A stretch of 64,000 nt of DNA from contig VZSF01008499.1 in the NCBI GenBank assembly GCA_013398295.1, positions 1,206,899 through 1,270,898 on the forward strand, given 5' to 3'. The stretch comes from Chionis minor. Its lineage: Eukaryota; Chordata; Aves; Charadriiformes; Chionididae. The notes below the pieces were generated by a model that was given only the letters and a program-made list of their open reading frames with translations, had not been told where the DNA came from and did no database searches. This document shows positions 63,045 to 64,000 of this stretch, piece after piece; the first letter of the stretch is position 1; the number at the start of each line of letters is the position of its first letter. The position numbers were made by a program, and so were the translations under genes.

Positions 63045-63683
63045 GGCGGGGTGTGTTGATCCTGGCTGGATGCCAGGTGCCCACCAAATCCATTCTGTCA
63101 CTCCCCTCCTCAGCTGGACAGGGGACTGAAAATAAAATTAAAGGCTCATGGGTTGAGATAAGGACAGGAAGATCAATTGGCAATTACTGTCACGGGCCAA
63201 ACAAACTTGGCTTTGGAAATAAATTAATTTTTTCCCATCAAATCAGAGTAGGATAATGAGAAATAAAAACTAAATCTTAAAAACACCTTCCCCCCACCCT
63301 TCCCTTCTTCCAAGACTCGACCTCACTCCTAATTTTTCTACATCCTCCCCTTTGAGCTGCACAGGGGTATGCGGAATCATGGTTGTGGTCAGTTCAACAC
63401 GTCGTTCTACCACTCCTTCCTCCTTGCTCTCTTCCCCTGCTCTACTGTGCGGTCCCTCCAATGGGAGACAGTCCTCCACGAACTTCTTCAATATGAATCT
63501 TTCGCATGGGCTGCAGTTCTTCACAAACTGCTCCAGCGTGGGTCCCTTCCCACGGGGTGCAGTCCTTCAGGAACAGACTGCTCCAGTGTGGGTCCCCCAT
63601 GGGGTCACAAGTACTGCAAGCAAACCTGCTCCAGCCTGGGCTCCTCTGTCCATGGGTCCACAGGTCCCATGCAGAACTGCTGG
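63045..63683 (+). mobile_element. LTR-like avian dispersed repeat fragment
   Basis: The sequence from about 63052 ('tgttgatcctggctggatgcc') through the 'caccttccccccaccc' block (63283-63298) to the 'gggtccacagg' block (63655-63665) matches, as I remember it, a repeat found in very many copies in bird genomes and associated with endogenous retroviruses. Internally it has a repeating unit of about 50 bases, with 'ctgctccag' starts at 63528, 63578 and 63626. Several frames stay open across this part and give Cys- and Ser-rich peptides with repeated CSS motifs (for example 63352-63735), which are by-products of the repeat and not a real protein. The right end is lost at a junction with CR1. Family name and exact left end are uncertain. 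Confidence 0.65.
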
Positions 63684-64000
63684 AGCACAGGGAACTGCTG
63701 GAGAGGGTACATCAAAGGGCTACAAAGATGATTAGGGGGTTGGAACATCTTTCTTACGAGTAAAGGCTGAGGGAGCTGGGTCTTTTTAGTCTGAAGAAGA
63801 GAAGACTGAGGGAGGAATCTCATCAATGCTTATAAATACTTCAAGGGAGGGTGCTGGGAGGAGGGGACCGGTCTTTTTTTCAGTGGTGCCCAGTGACAGG
63901 ACAAGAGGTAATGGGGCCATGCTTGAATGTAGGAACTTCCATCTGAACATGAGGAGGAAGCTCTTTCCTTTGACGGTGGCAGAGCACTGGAACAGGCTGC
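63684..64000 (+). mobile_element. CR1 LINE copy joined to the LTR-like repeat, cut by window edge
   Basis: Homology begins at about 63684 ('gcacagggaactgctgg') and continues through the C-terminal part of ORF2 to the end of the window. It is closely similar to 47884-48200 of the other plus-strand copy. Readable residues are ATKMIRGLEHLSYE ending in a TAA stop at 63761-63763, then the blocks for [14 protein letters not shown] and SDRTRGNG, with small indels. The 3' UTR and tail should lie just beyond the window. It shares the TAA stop after SYE with the copy at 47426-48345. Confidence 0.95.

Noticed and set aside
63352..63735. Cys/Ser-rich repeat protein encoded in several plus-strand frames
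   Set aside because: All three frames show similar open stretches because the DNA is a roughly 50-bp-unit dispersed repeat of LTR type. It also runs into CR1 sequence.

Overview
The window reads as AT-rich, gene-poor DNA from a bird. The evidence is a series of CR1 LINE copies in different states of decay, several ending in the CR1 3' tail (ATTCTATG-type octamers), plus two LTR-type elements of a kind I associate with avian endogenous retroviruses. The species cannot be named from the sequence. I found no protein-coding exon, tRNA, rRNA, snRNA or CRISPR array. Open frames are short (mostly 60-110 codons), and the few longer ones lie in retrotransposons or in compositionally biased DNA. Intron of a large gene and intergenic desert both remain possible.

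Layout. 1-1841: unique AT-rich DNA with a G-tract cluster and a perfect hairpin. 1842-2703: old CR1, plus strand. 4594-5444: older CR1 piece carrying the reverse transcriptase FADD motif but lacking the 3' part. 5445-32099: about 26.6 kb with no recognised gene or repeat family, including a C-tract/CpG patch near 13.8 kb and a purine-biased block near 20.6-22.0 kb. 32100-32690: CpG-rich block with the window's longest open frame (179 codons), perhaps LTR-derived. 37802-38256: dinucleotide repeat abutting a short CR1. 41948-42776: well-preserved solo LTR with TATA box, ATTAAA signal and U5 stem-loops. 43731-43818: perfect 44-bp tandem duplication. 47426-48345 and 48748-48990: two CR1 copies facing each other tail to tail. 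54689-54840: short minus-strand CR1 tail. 63045-63683: LTR-like avian dispersed repeat, joined directly to a CR1 that runs off the window end.

No genes here work together. The window is a record of retrotransposon insertion. The main points of interest are a nonsense codon shared by two CR1 copies 16 kb apart, the LTR/CR1 junction at the right edge, the 3'-truncated CR1, the solo LTR's regulatory layout, and the unexplained CpG-rich block at 32.1-32.7 kb. I did not find convincing evidence of an undescribed biological system.
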